Part shown: in pieces, positions 38,803-50,429 of the stretch | Numbering within the stretch: position 1 is the first letter of the stretch | Layout of the letters: every line of letters begins with the position of its first letter | Translations under genes and position numbers: made by a program | The notes under the pieces: model-generated | Database searches by the model: none | What the model was told of the DNA's origin: nothing | The model's input: the letters and a program-made list of their open reading frames with translations, nothing else | NCBI GenBank assembly: GCA_964036665.1 | Contig: OZ038527.1 | Span: 26,019,901 to 26,083,900, forward strand | From: Gordius sp. MW1 | Taxonomy: Eukaryota > Nematomorpha > Gordioida > Gordea > Gordiidae | DNA length: 64,000 nt | Reading direction: 5' to 3'

Positions 38803-39503
38803 TTAGTGGACTTTTCCTTATATCTTTGGTGATACCAACACCAATATTGGGGAACGTCTGCGCGGGATTGAAAAGGGGATCGAAATCTCCTTGATGTAGA
38901 CCTACTTCTCGACTGAAAACGATTTTTTTGACTGACCTCTTGCCGCAATATCTCGATGCTCACGCTCAGCTTATTGACCATGTCTCTGAGCATCTCTATA
39001 TGTGTGGCAGGGGCGACGTTGGATATTTGAGGTGTATGGTATGTTTCCGCGATATCAACTGTTTCAGCTAGCTTGACTAAAGTCTGGTCACTTGCACAGA
39101 TTGCCAAGATGCTGGCCATGTTGTTGTCCAGGTTTCCAACCACAATTGTTTTGAAATAATGTCGTCCATTTAGGCGGTATCCAGGAGGCTTTTCATGTGT
39201 ATAGAGTTGTGAGGGTGTACGATCACCCAATTGCACGTTCGAGAGTAAGTCGTGGAATCGTGCTGAGTCCGATTTTGTTGTGCGGTCGATGATAGCTGAC
39301 CGGATAGTGGTATACGGAGCCTCAGACGGTAGATTTTCCAAATAATCTTGGATTTCTATTGTGACTTTTTGTGGGAGGCATTCAATCACGTATTCAAGTT
39401 TGCTAGACTCAGATGTTATTCGTCGTATCGTGAAAAGGGCCTCTATTTGGACAAACCATGGGCGGGGATTTATACGATTAAATGGGGGTACTTTAAAAAA
39501 CAT
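38754..39503 (-). CDS. gag: Gypsy gag
   Basis: 249 residues. It starts with a capsid-like region (PWFVQIEALFTIRRI, then YVIECLPQ) and ends in an Arg/Ser-rich segment with a WCWYHQRY...KCRQPC cluster in place of a classical CCHC knuckle, a form common to one invertebrate Gypsy group. The primer-binding site of the middle LTR lies about 75 bp upstream. Confidence 0.8.
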   Translation of the reverse strand: MFFKVPPFNRINPRPWFVQIEALFTIRRITSESSKLEYVIECLPQKVTIEIQDYLENLPSEAPYTTIRSAIIDRTTKSDSARFHDLLSNVQLGDRTPSQLYTHEKPPGYRLNGRHYFKTIVVGNLDNNMASILAICASDQTLVKLAETVDIAETYHTPQISNVAPATHIEMLRDMVNKLSVSIEILRQEVSQKNRFQSRSRSTSRRFRSPFQSRADVPQYWCWYHQRYKEKSTKCRQPCNYTPLSSSNP

Positions 39504-39586
39504 AGCGTTTTACGATTTAATTTGGGCGTCATCCAATTGATTCTTATCTATTTACAAGGTTGGGTATAACAAGGGTGGGTCACCAA

Positions 39587-39844
39587 TATCGGGAAGTAAA
39601 TACCAAAGAATAAAGTAATAAATACTTTATTATATATCCAATTAAAGTGAAACGTTTGAGAGAAAGTAAGTGGTAAGGAAGTGTTTTAAGCGCCTTTATA
39701 TAATCGCGAATTAATTGAATAAATATAGTGAATCCGCGAGCTATATGTGATTGGTCAATTAACGTCGCGAAGTAGTAAGGTAATGTAAATGAGTCAATTA
39801 AGTTTCAAGACATACGTAATATGCCGCGAGCAATGGATGCAACA
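39587..39844 (-). repeat. LTR, middle copy, divergent end
   Basis: It shares the segment from ATATAATCGCGAATTAATTG to GCCGCGAGCAATGGATGC with the outer LTRs. Its other third (39587-39680) is unrelated in detail, so it belongs to another subfamily. Confidence 0.75.
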
Positions 39845-40534
39845 AATATTCCGCTGTGTAAAAACGGAGTTACAAAAATTAAAAAAAAAATTGTTTGCTG
39901 TAAGGGAGGTGTAAATGATGTTACTACTACTAACCAGTTTTTTTCGCCTACCATGGTTGTTAGTGAGGTGGCCGAGGTGTGAAATGTGTGTGTGATGTTG
40001 TGGTCCTATAATATATTAATGAATGCATGCCGCGGGCAGAGGTATCTATATTGGAATTGCAATCGGTCATCAACTAAACCGGTAAGCGGTGGTGAGAACG
40101 TTGGTAGTAGGTGTTATTGTTTTGCCGAACGTAGTCTTTGCTCGTTGCAAGAGGCCATGTGGTGTTGATGTGAGATGGGTTTTGTGATTAGGGCCATGCG
40201 CAGAGCAGTGATTGGGTGTTCGACAGACGTTGTTGTTGTCTATGTAGAGGCGTAGTGGCATCATGGTTTTCGTCGTAGAAACAATCAAATAAATAGGCAG
40301 CCTGTTTCCCTCACAGCAGTCGGACACGTATTGCTCGAGGTTAGTTGAGAGGCTGAAGTTGATTGTTGCAGCTCGATCGTATCTTTACAAAATTTTATTG
40401 GATGCCGGATTCACCAAGACGTGCCCAATATCTAAGTTTCATAATTTTAACAAAAAAAACCAAGACGCCGTTATTTAAGGGCGTGTTCTGGGGGAGGAAA
40501 AAAACGGCTCGCTCGAAACGCGTGGTCACCAATT
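39845..40534 (-). other. 690-bp internal segment between two LTRs, no coding similarity
   Basis: It has a primer-binding site at one end (inverse of GGTCACCA at 40524) and the same end sequence as the full element next to the middle LTR (CCGCTGTGTAAAAACGGAGT). No gag or pol motif is readable, so it may be a non-autonomous partner. Confidence 0.5.
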
Positions 40535-40794
40535 ATTGCGAGGGGAGACTCTTTATTGAAAGTATATAATAAAGTAAGGGAAAAGAAAAGAATTCGAAGA
40601 GTCATGAAGAAGTGTTTTGCACGTCTTTATATAATCGCGAATTAATTGAAATACATTAAATCAATTAACATTTAGTGGTGAATCCGCGAGCTATATGTGA
40701 TTGGTCAATTAACGTCGCGAAGTAGTAAGGTGATGTAAATGAGTCAATTAAATTTCAAGACATAAGTAATATGCCGCGAGCAATGGATGCAACA
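40535..40794 (-). repeat. LTR, right (5') copy
   Basis: It resembles 35313-35573 over its whole length, including GAGACTCTTTATTGAAAG. CCCCT follows it. Confidence 0.8.
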
Positions 40795-43293
40795 CCCCTA
40801 GGTGATGACCAGTTAATTCGCAAATTTACAAATTAATAACACTTTTTATGCTGATTATTAATGGGCATAAATACTCTCACGGTAAAAGTCTTTAGCCTTA
40901 TATCCGGAACACCAGTGCTCCGGTTCCGAAAACTTTTACACACCGACAGTTCATATAAAACAACCTGAGTTTTAGAAACAAAATATTTAAGCTTAGATAG
41001 TCCAAATGGACGCTATATATAATAATGGGTCATCTTAACTTGTTACACACCTGTGATTAGTATTATCTAATGCCTACGTTGTTAAGGAGATTTCAAGCCT
41101 TATTTTGGAAACAGGTTATTAACTAGAGGAACTTTTGATAGCATTTATAAGATCATGTCACACATAGTGATACGGATAATTCTTAATTTCATTACAGGAC
41201 GAGACGATACGAACTTAATCAGCAAAATATCACTTTCAACTTTTCCGACCTAGCTCATATTATACTAAATTTAGTTGTGTTCTGTATGTATGTATATTTG
41301 AAAAATGCCCAAGAGCTTAGTAAGTGCAACCAGTTCCCTATCAACTCGCCGAAAACCATCTTGCCGAATTCACCCTGGGACATTAACGAACATCTCTCCA
41401 TTATCATAAAGAGAGTCTTAAATTGAGTACCTTTTATGATAATTATTAATTTTATTTTAAAAATAACCTAAATATAAACTTTAATCCGAAATTGAATACT
41501 TATTATGCTTAATTGTTGGGGGGGGGGGGTATTTTTTAATTGGGGGGGGCATTTTTTAACATTGGGACATTCAATTCGGCAAGATTGTTTTCGGCAAGTT
41601 GACGAGCCACCAGTGCAATTTGAGCCCCTTCTCACGCCAAATGGCCCAAAAGGCCTCATTATTGCTAACGTGTGTAGTGTTCCTGTAACAAATGTATTTA
41701 TTATATTATGCATTGTAAATATGTATAATAATAAGTTAATGTACCTTAAGTGTGCGTTATAATTGATCATTAAACATCAGATATGGGGAGGAATAAGCCC
41801 GACCTAGTAAAGACGAGATGTGTTTTACTGTGATGATGCTAAACCTATGTAAAAATAGGCAGTATTGACCCCGCCCAAGCGCAGCTTTGGCTCACTATTC
41901 ATTTCTAAAAATGATTAGTATTTGTAAATGATTAATATGAATGAACTTGGAATATTGGTAGTAAATGTTTAAAAATTTATAATGCACTTTGATGTAAAAA
42001 CCCGAAGGTTCCTTTAAATCAAGATCAATTGTAAATGATGTTTTAAGCTTTGAGATTAATATGGATTATAAAGAATACAAATTAATGAGGGCATTATTGC
42101 TTGCAAACATATAAAAAAGCTATTAAAATTATTAAAATATGAAATTGGTAAATTTAGTTTTGAAATATAATATGTAAATTGAAATGCTAGGGGCCATGAA
42201 GCAGAGATAAGATTTGTTTGATTTCTTCTGCCATAATTTAGCCCGGTCCCTTATAATTTTAATGCTCCTTAATCCTTCCGAACTATCCTCAAAAAATATC
42301 CGCCTGGCCATGCCCGAACCAGCTGTCCGGCCCGATATAATATATTTGTCCTCTCGGCCCGAAATTGAGATCCCAAATTATTCAGCCACTATCAAAAAAC
42401 AAGCATCACATTAATGGCATATTAATTAGAGCAAAACCAAATATATGCATGAGACACGTATTTGATTCAGGGGGGGGATTTTTAAAATATGACTCCGGGA
42501 TGACGAAAATAATCATATTATAAATCTTCTGCATGCATTTCGTTATATTTTCAAACTAATTTTAATTTAATTGTTTTTTATAAGATTTACGATAAACATT
42601 ATATAAATTAAATAAAAAAGTGACAAATTAATATGCGAAAACAAAGTGATACACTAAATAAAAAATCTCATTAAGTCCGAATACCCACGAGCCTGCCCAA
42701 TACGGCAGTTTTTCGGTTCGGCCTGGCTCGTGGGGCGTATCATAACATCATTTGTATAGTGGTTTTCCATACCAAATCGATCAAAAACCCCCTTTTAGGC
42801 CATTCCTCTCAGAATCTTTTGAAATTTAACTATTATTGCATTCTGAGAGTTTAGCCTAAATGGATCTTTAATTTTCAAATTGTGGGTGCTCTAAGGTGAA
42901 AAATCAATCTTTTACAACATCGATTCATGACGCTAAATTAAATACATTTTTTAAATTATTTATACCTTTAATCATAGAATCTTGTTGGCTTGCCTCCATG
43001 ATAGAATATTTGACAAAAATAAAAGCGTACATATGGTCAATATGTCATTTTTATTGATGAACAGCTACCGTTTGAAATGCGAAACAAATTTGGCGATCAT
43101 GAGATATGGTAAAAAAGCAAAATATGTACTTTAGCACTTTTGGCACCAATAAGTCCACAAAAATCATATCATTGCTAGTTAAGCAATCTTATGTTATAAG
43201 TGTATAATAACTATATTTGCACAAATCCCCCCTTACACCCATTCCCCATGGATATATAATAAACAAAGTAGTGTAAAAATGTAGTTGTATTTG
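40795..43293. other. Intergenic; one possible exon and a GCCCG-type remnant
   Basis: 41600-41672 reads VDEPPVQFEPLLTPNGPKGL with an AG before and GTGTGT after, which looks like a coding exon, but I cannot name the gene. At 42199 CAGAGATAAGATTTG resembles the end of the element at 4129; GCCCG words follow to about 42730, and the other end is missing. G runs lie at 41518-41548. Otherwise AT-rich. Confidence 0.4.
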
Positions 43294-43456
43294 CACGGGT
43301 GTAGCTAGGGTGGGGCAGAGAGGGGCGGCTGCCCCTTCTATATCCTAAAATTTGCTGAATTTTATTAAAATTGGGCAAAAATTTAAAAAATGGTCATTTT
43401 GCCCCCTCCAAAAATCATTAATGCCCCCTTTAATTCCAATGCTGGCTACGCCCATG
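43294..43456. repeat. Family B hAT MITE
   Basis: CACGGGTGTAGCTAGGGTGG and the inverse TGCTGGCTACGCCCATG are its ends. The inner segments GGGCGGCTGCCCC and TTTTGCCCCC match the family. Confidence 0.75.
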
Positions 43457-43698
43457 TATTCGTTTTAATATATATATTAAAAATATACTTCCAAGTTAGG
43501 TAAGATAAAGGATAAAATTTTTAGAGTGACTTAGTCTTTATACTTTAAAAGTTGTAATCCTTTCCCTAATTGCAGACTATTGTTACAAGGCATAATTAGC
43601 ATGGGAAGAAAACAAATAGGGTATAAGTTGATTCGATGGTCTAGGTTTTCGCTCACCTAATGCAATTTCCCTATCCGCTTTAATATCTTCCTCCCTAT

Positions 43699-43798
43699 TA
43701 TACTAATTTACATATGTCTTAAATCGGAAAACAAAAATATATATTTTATCCACATGGTACATATAAAACTGATATTACAAATTACGCTATATATTACA
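43699..43798 (-). repeat. Short LTR, 3' copy
   Basis: It pairs with 47373-47474, differing mainly in an A-run length. Minus strand starts TGTAATATATAGCG. Confidence 0.85.
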
Positions 43799-44047
43799 TT
43801 TCTCCCTATTTTAAATGTGAAATTCCTCATAGAACCGTACAGGTGGTTTTGACGTTCTAGTCGATCGTCTTAACGTAATCGGACTTGCAACTTTTTCAAC
43901 ATTCGTTTCCAGACTAGTATTGTTAATTTCGACAAACTGGGATTGCATCCTAAATTTTAACTGATCCGCGTGTTTCCTTTTAATTCCTTTATCAGTGCGA
44001 ACATTATATGAATATGAGCCTTTACGTTCTATGATAAATCCTTTGTA

Positions 44048-45959
44048 TCAGCCCGTTTTAATTTTATTCCGAATCCATACTGGATGTCCAACATTAAATT
44101 CCCTATAAAACGCTTTTCGGTCATGGTAGCTCTTTTGTTTAGCTAATCTATCCTTCCACTTTTCTTTCGGATCTGGTCGAATAAGGTTCAACGCTGTCCT
44201 TACTCTTCTTTCCAACAACAATTCCGCCGGAGCTTTACCCGTGGTTGCCTGAGGTGTATTCCTGTATGTCATAGTTGAAGGCATAATTCTTTCTCTTCCC
44301 CTGATTTTCTTGCTGCCCAGTATCTTGATTTTAGCGTTCGAATCATTCTCTCAGCTAATCCATTTGTTTTGGGGTGGTATGGAGTTGATGTTACGTGCTT
44401 AATGTTGTTGTTGTCACAAAATTTTGTGAATTCTTCACCGATAGATTGTGGTCCATCATGATACTATTGCAAGGGAATACCTAACCTGCAAAACCAATTT
44501 CGTAATTGCCTCACAATTTGTCGTCCTATAATCGACGATAGTGTGGCTACCTCCACCCATTTCGATAATGCATCAATTAAAACCAACCAATAATTTCCTT
44601 CGACAGGTCCGGCAATATCTATGTGGACTCGATCCCAAGGACGGTCAGGTACGGACCAAGAATATAAGGGAACTTCTTGTTCAGCTTGTCGGCCTTCTTG
44701 ACAACCGTCACATTCCTTTACAAACAAATAAATACTCTTGTCCATTTCCGGCCACCAAACATAATATCGGGCTAAATTAAGCATTCCTGTAATCCCGGGG
44801 TGTCCTTGGTGTAATATTTTTAAAACCGACTTTTGTAAGCCCCTCGGTATTATTAACCGATTGCCACGCAATAATAATCCATCTTCAAATGACAGTTCCT
44901 CCCTTCGATTGTAGTACGTTTTCATGTCAAAACGGCATTTTTTTAAATTTGACCGCCATTCTCGGTTGACCGCTAAAATTAATTCACGACAAAAAGGATC
45001 TTTTAGCATTTCATAATCTAACTTTAATTCATCTAACATGAGTAGTCCTGCGTGATTGATCTGATCCGTATCAAGGTATTTTGGATCTTGCAGTCTCGAC
45101 AATGCATCAGCGCATTGATTGTTCTTTCCTGATCGGTATTTTATGTCGTATTGATATTCATTTAAAAATAAAGCCCACCGAATTAATCTATTATTGATCA
45201 CTTTCGGTGAATCCCGATGATTTCCGAATAATCTTCTAGAGATTTGTGGTCCGTCAGCAATACAAATTTTCGACCACGTACGTATTGATCGAATTTGTGA
45301 ACACCGAACACAATGGCTCGCGCTTCCCGATCAATTGTAGAGTATCGTTTTTCGGACTCGCTTAACGTCCTGGATGCCTACGCAATAGCTCCTTCGGACC
45401 CGTCTTCATATAAGTGTGATAGTACAGCACCTACACCAGTTTCAGAAGCATCTAACGCTAGGTCGGCAATGAGGTTGAATACGGTACCAATGTATTGGAC
45501 GTTGAAAGCATCAGTTTAACATCGTTAAAAATCTTCTGCTCTTTAGTCGTCCATTTCCAACCGGTGGTCATTTTCATTTACCCCTGTAACTATAATAATG
45601 TCTAGATCTAGAAGTACGCCGCTATGGGGAATCCCATCTAATAATTCCTCCATATAAAGTTGGAATAAATTTGGTGCTATCGAAAGTCCAAATGGAAGAC
45701 TTTTATATCGATAATAACCTAAATGTGTTGCGATAGTGAGATACTGTCGCAACTTTTCTTCGACCTTCATCTGAAGATAGGCATCACGTAAGTCAATTAC
45801 TGTATATTTCTGCCCTCCTGCGATCTTCAGAATTATATCGTCAAATGTCGGAAGTAGATAGTTGTTTAAAGTTAGGAAGGGATTGATAGTAACTCGAAAA
45901 TCGCCGCAGATTCTAATGGAATTATTTGATTTAATACATTTACTATTGGAGTTGCCCAT
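44048..45959 (-). pseudogene. pol: Gypsy pol remnant of the short-LTR element
   Basis: Reverse transcriptase is readable at 45959-45543 (RICGDFRVTINP, YRYKSLPFGLS), but where the YxDD active site is expected the sequence is LLDLDIII, so the catalytic motif is damaged. Then RNase H end and integrase at 45201-44464 (CADALSRLQ, zinc finger HQGHPG...CDGCQ, core start RVHIDIAGP), and its tail at 44284-44048 (SYHDRKAFYREF). Frameshifts separate the parts. Described only. Confidence 0.8.
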
Positions 45960-46239
45960 GTTATTGGTGTTGCTGCAGGATCAACATGGTCAATTATATC
46001 TTCGTCCAATAATCTTTTAATTTCCTCTTCAACTTTATTCCTTAAAGGAAAAGGAACTCTTCGTGCAATAAATGCTCTGGCTTTGGCTTCTTCCTTTACA
46101 AAAAGATTTACCTCATAATCTTTAATACAGCCACTTGCCATCACTGAACACATTGGTATACTTTTCAACCAATTCCTCTTCTATGTTTTGAGGTTTTTCT
46201 TCTATAGCATTAATCTTAACTTGATGAGGAAGTTTTAGG

Positions 46240-46693
46240 TTAAAAGCTTGCATCCAATTTAAACCAAATGAAGTCTTCTTCTACAGTTGTTACAATAGCT
46301 GTTAATTTTAAAGTTTTATTGTTTAAATTTACATAGATATGTGTTTCTCCACATATAGGAACTGGATTATTTCCAAAAGCTTTTATCTTGGGGCATGGTG
46401 TTAATTGAGGTGTATTTAAAATGTTGTAGATATTCTTGTTGATTAAAACTGATGAGCCAGTATCATATAACATTTTGAAAATTTTCTGATTTATTCTTAC
46501 ATGAATGTATGGTTTAAGGTGAGTTACATTATTTAAGTCATAAATTTTTCCAATTGTATTAATAATCTGGTTTACTTTGAGGTTTTGCACATTTTTGCAA
46601 AGTGTCCTCTATGATGACATGTAAAACATTTTTTTAAAAATGCTGGACATTGCTTCATTGCATGTGACTTACCACATCTATAGCAATTTCTTA
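46240..46693 (-). CDS. Gypsy nucleocapsid knuckles and protease
   Basis: Reading down from 46693, two zinc knuckles occur (CYRCGKSHAMKQC, with one residue fewer than CCHC, and CFTCHHRGHFAKMC, a full CX2CX4HX4C). A new frame from 46590 carries the protease loop MLYDTGSSVLI. A stop separates the two. Confidence 0.7.
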
Positions 46694-46700
46694 TGAATGA

Positions 46701-47340
46701 TTATTGATGTTCATCCTTTGTACCAAATTGTTTTATTGATTGCCTATTCTTTTGATTTGAGTACATTGGATTTGGTTTTTTATAATTTTGAATTTTGTTT
46801 GAATCTTGTGATGTGTTAACTTCTTTATTAGCTGTCTCCATTGATTCAGCTAGATTGTATACATCATTAAATGTTACAACATCACCCTCTTTCTTTAAAG
46901 CTTCAGGCCATCTTGTCCTGACATCAATTTCCAATGATAGGTTTTGATACCCATTTAATAGTTGGTCACGGAGCCGTTCATCTAGATTTGAAGTCACAAT
47001 TTTCTGCAGATGATTTAAATCTTGTTACATACTCAATCAGAGTTTCATCATTTCTTTTAAGACATCTCATGAATTGTAATCTGGAGTAGAAAATTGTACA
47101 TTTTTGTTGAAATACCTTTTTCAATCATTTTATTAAGTCCTCATATTTAAGCAAGGATATATCTTCAGGGTATAAGAAATTTATTAAAGTTTCAATATTC
47201 TTTTGACCCATGTATCCCAATATGATTTTGCATCGAGTAGCTTTAGGCACGTTTTTAGCCTCAAAAATATTAGTGATAGTTATTATGCATATTGAAATAT
47301 TATCACCTTGTTTAAAATAAGGTATTCCCACAGTCTCCAT
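46701..47340 (-). pseudogene. gag: Gypsy gag remnant of the short-LTR element
   Basis: Two frames (47340-47125 and 46997-46701) form a retrotransposon capsid-like protein: METVGIPYFKQGDNISI at the start, ILGYMGQKNIETLINFLYP, then LRDQLLNGYQNLSLEIDVR. They are separated by a frameshifted gap. Confidence 0.65.
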
Positions 47341-47372
47341 TATCAGAATAGGTTTTTTCTCGACCGCGCCAA

Positions 47373-47474
47373 TATACTAATTTACATATGTCTTAAATCG
47401 GAAAACAAAAAAAAATATATTTTATCCACGTGGTACTAATAAAACTGATATTACAAATTACCCTATATATTACA
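47373..47474 (-). repeat. Short LTR, 5' copy
   Basis: It pairs with 43699-43798, and the primer-binding site is adjacent on its left in plus coordinates. Confidence 0.85.
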
Positions 47475-48301
47475 CCTATCTTTTACACAGCCCATTAACA
47501 ATCTCGTCCCATTCTCACTCAATCCCTCCATCAATCAAGCCATTTCTTGATGGAATGAGAACGTCAATTTAGGAGTTAATATACCACAATCACAACCCCA
47601 AAAGATTTGGATGGAAGTTTAGTGTGGCGGTCCGTTGCTTACCTTCCCTCGACATGCGACGCCAAACACTACTGCAATCTCATTGGCTTTCGACCATTCT
47701 GGTCATGAATGGCTAGAAGCTTACCCTAGCAAGTTTCCTGGAATGCCCTAAGAAAACCCCATTTTATCCTTCCATTGCCCTTCGCTTGGGCTGTATATAT
47801 ACACTTTGTAATTTACTTGTAGACAAGGAACCGCGTCATCATCTGCATTGTAAATTCATAAAATAAACACATTGTTACAAGCTGACCTCAAACAAGAAAA
47901 GTTCTCTCTCTCCTTGAATTGTCACACCTCTCTATTAAAGGGCGGATGTGTCCTGACTGTACGTCACTTGTCCCTTCTTAGGACAAAGGCCTTTTTTCAA
48001 AATGGGACTACACCTGCATTGATCTGTTTGCACTCTCTAACAATACTCACGACCCCCTAGGATCGGCAGATCATCGTAAATCCTTAAAATATTTAGCTTT
48101 AGCAGGATCCTCCATTTTTATTCCCATCGTTTAGTCGTGCTCAGGGACGATTGGGAAGGGCGCTTATAATTTTTTTTGAAGAACTTAATAAACGCTCATT
48201 TCCTTCAAAAATATTGAATAGTTTCCTACTAAGATAATCAATCGTCATAGCCATCGCTGTTTTATTCCGATAGATTCAATTCTTATAGAGGACTAATAAA
48301 C

Positions 48302-49719
48302 TAGTGATGCGGAAAAACCGAGAAAAATCTCGGTCTCGTCTCGTCTCGAAAAACCGAGACGAGACGAGACGAGAATTTGAAAAATGGAGTCGAGATCGAG
48401 ACGAGAATTTTGATGTCGAGACGAGACGATACGAGATTTTTTCGGCAAGTTTTCGACTTTTTATTGATCGTTAAATTTTTGTAAATTACTGTATATTTTA
48501 ATTTGCATTTTACATTTTAGGTAAAGCGTAAATCAATATGTATGGAATATATTTGATATTAATAAAATTCCTAAGTGTAATAAATATTATATATTTTTGC
48601 AAACAAATTTAAAATTTGACAATTTACTTACTTATGGTTGATACCTTAGTGTATGCGATTTTAAATGTACAATAGAGTAATGAGTTTTCTAGAAGTTCTT
48701 ATGCTTCAACTAATAGTATGCCTCCCAAATTTTTGTACCTTAATAAGACATTATGTGAATACATAGTTTTGTCATATGCCTTACTTTTCACATTATAAGC
48801 TGCGTTGGCAGGTGCATTCAAATTTACTATAATTTCTATAGTGCAATATAAAAGAAATACACGAACCTATATTGTACTATATAAATTACTACTTAATGGC
48901 ATAGCTAGTTAGATTGGAAGGTAATTATTTAGAATACAAATTTGAATATAATGATTTTTGTCATAAAATTTAATACGTGCACATTAATTTAAAGTTTAAA
49001 ACCTTATGTCTTTGATCCTTTAATAATTCTGCTTTAATTGTTGGTTTTACTACGTTTTCATATGTGCAACTAATTTCAATTCCGTAAATAATAATATTCG
49101 TATTAAAAGTCACTTGCACTTGTGGTTAACGTTTTAGTAAACATGCAATAAACTCCATGGGCTATAATTGATGATGGTAATATCAATGGACCTAAACGTT
49201 TGCCTTAAATATCTTAAGGTCCACTTTGAAACTTCAGGGTTCATCAGGATCGCAATTTGCTCAATTATGCAAATAAGTAAACTATAAGCGAACTTATAAT
49301 TTTCTAAGTCAATTTATAGTTGACCACAGTAAATTTGATACAAATGTTATAAATTTAATTTTCTATACTTTAAATTTATTTATAGTTTTTTTAGTCCTTC
49401 GTGTAAAATGTTATCTTTATAAATTAATTCATATTGTCAGTGAGATGTCGTGTCCCGCTAAATCTTTTTGTGTATTAAAGTTTTTCAAAAAGTATAAAAG
49501 TTTGCCATTTGGATTTTTAAACACTTATTTAATATTTTTAATAAAACAGGAAAATTTTTTATTCCGTATATATATTTTTAAAAAAGTCGAGACGAGACGA
49601 GAATTGTCGTCGAGACGAGACGAGACCGAGATTTTTCTAGACCGAGACGAGATTTTCATAATCGCTCCCGAGACGAGATTTTGTTTTTGAGACAGAGACG
49701 AGACGAGATCGAAACACTA
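48302..49719. mobile_element. Family C hAT-like element, compact copy
   Basis: It runs from TAGTGATGCGGAAAAACCG to ...GAAACACTA (1418 bp). Flanks TAATAAAC and GAAGAAAC match at 6 of 8. Dense TCTCG/CGAGA repeats fill about 150 bp inside each end. The middle is AT-rich with no transposase. Confidence 0.8.
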
Positions 49720-49913
49720 GAAGAAACGACTATACCTTTTAATCATTTTATTTATAAACGTTTTCGTTCTTGTATCCTTTTATTCATTATATATTGAATA
49801 TTTTTATATTAGAGCTTTTTTATTTAAAAAATATAATAATACAAGGATGTTGGTTGTCAAAATTATTTTTAGCACAAGTGGTCTTAGGGGGAATTTATGT
49901 ATTGGCTCTTGCC

Positions 49914-50356
49914 ATAGACTAGATAGACTGCTCATCAACGCACAAAATGTGTCACCTTTTTTCCACCATTTTGAAAGGCACATTGTATAGTGGTATATAG
50001 AAATTCGTAATTTTCGCAAATTAAATTATCTTAAAAAGGTAAATAAAAAAATATTGAATTGGGTAGATATCAAAAACAGCATTTTGAAATAAATATCATT
50101 TAAAAAATACATAAAAATAAAAAATGCGATTAAAATTTGTTTATTAATATAGTGCCATCAATATTAATTGCTATTTTGTATAATATTAATTTATTGACGT
50201 TTTTTTAATCTATAAATTAGTGAGGAAGGTAAATTGATTGTTATAGGGCAAAATTACATGGTTAAGATACACCAGTTGCCCTCTTCAAAATGGAGGAAAA
50301 TTAGACACACAATTAACCATGTGCAACATATGGCATGAGCAGTCTATCTAGTCTAT
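49914..50356. repeat. Mutator-like MITE (family D) with perfect 10-bp duplication
   Basis: ATAGACTAGATAGACTGCTC and its exact inverse bound 443 bp. GGCTCTTGCC lies on both sides (49904-49913 and 50357-50366). The 10-bp length points to the Mutator superfamily. Confidence 0.88.
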
Positions 50357-50429
50357 GGCTCTTGCCAGCCCAAACATGTTTTAAAAATTGACGAAATATA
50401 AAATAATGCTTACATTACCTCTCGCCAAC

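Larger units (their letters stand above)
35313..40794 (-). mobile_element. Gypsy/Ty3 retrotransposon in a three-LTR tandem arrangement
   Basis: Three related LTRs lie at 35313-35573, 39587-39844 and 40535-40794. In the minus direction the order is LTR, 690-bp spacer, LTR, gag-pol, LTR. Outer flanks ACCCT and CCCCT match at 4 of 5. A primer-binding site beginning TGGTGACC follows both the middle and the right LTR. The outer two LTRs resemble each other and the middle one differs over its last 90 bp. This looks like two elements sharing an LTR through recombination. Confidence 0.75.
43699..47474 (-). mobile_element. Short-LTR Gypsy retrotransposon, decayed, with perfect target duplication
   Basis: LTRs of only about 100 bp (43699-43798 and 47373-47474) share ACTAATTTACATATGTCTTA and GATATTACAAATTA. 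The 5-bp duplication CCTAT flanks it at 43694-43698 and 47475-47479. A primer-binding site TTGGCGCGGTCGAG follows the right LTR on the minus strand. Confidence 0.9.
43590..48290 (+). mobile_element. LINE copy 3, decayed, split by the short-LTR Gypsy element
   Basis: The frame DGLGFRSPNAISLSALISSS (43630-43697) ends exactly at the Gypsy insertion and continues behind it as FTQPINNLV (47480 on), matching GGLGIRPATSISLAAFISSY...LIDRL of LINE copy 1. Downstream are FDHSGHEWLEAYPSKFPG (47690) and WDYTCIDLFALSN (about 48005), the nuclease region, with several stops and deletions. It is on the plus strand, opposite to copies 1 and 2. The A-tail is not clear; the end near 48290 abuts a family C element. 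Confidence 0.75.

Noticed and set aside
41468-41770. Overlapping open frames around G runs at 41.5 kb
   Set aside because: They are driven by G tracts; only the short segment 41600-41672 has exon-like features.
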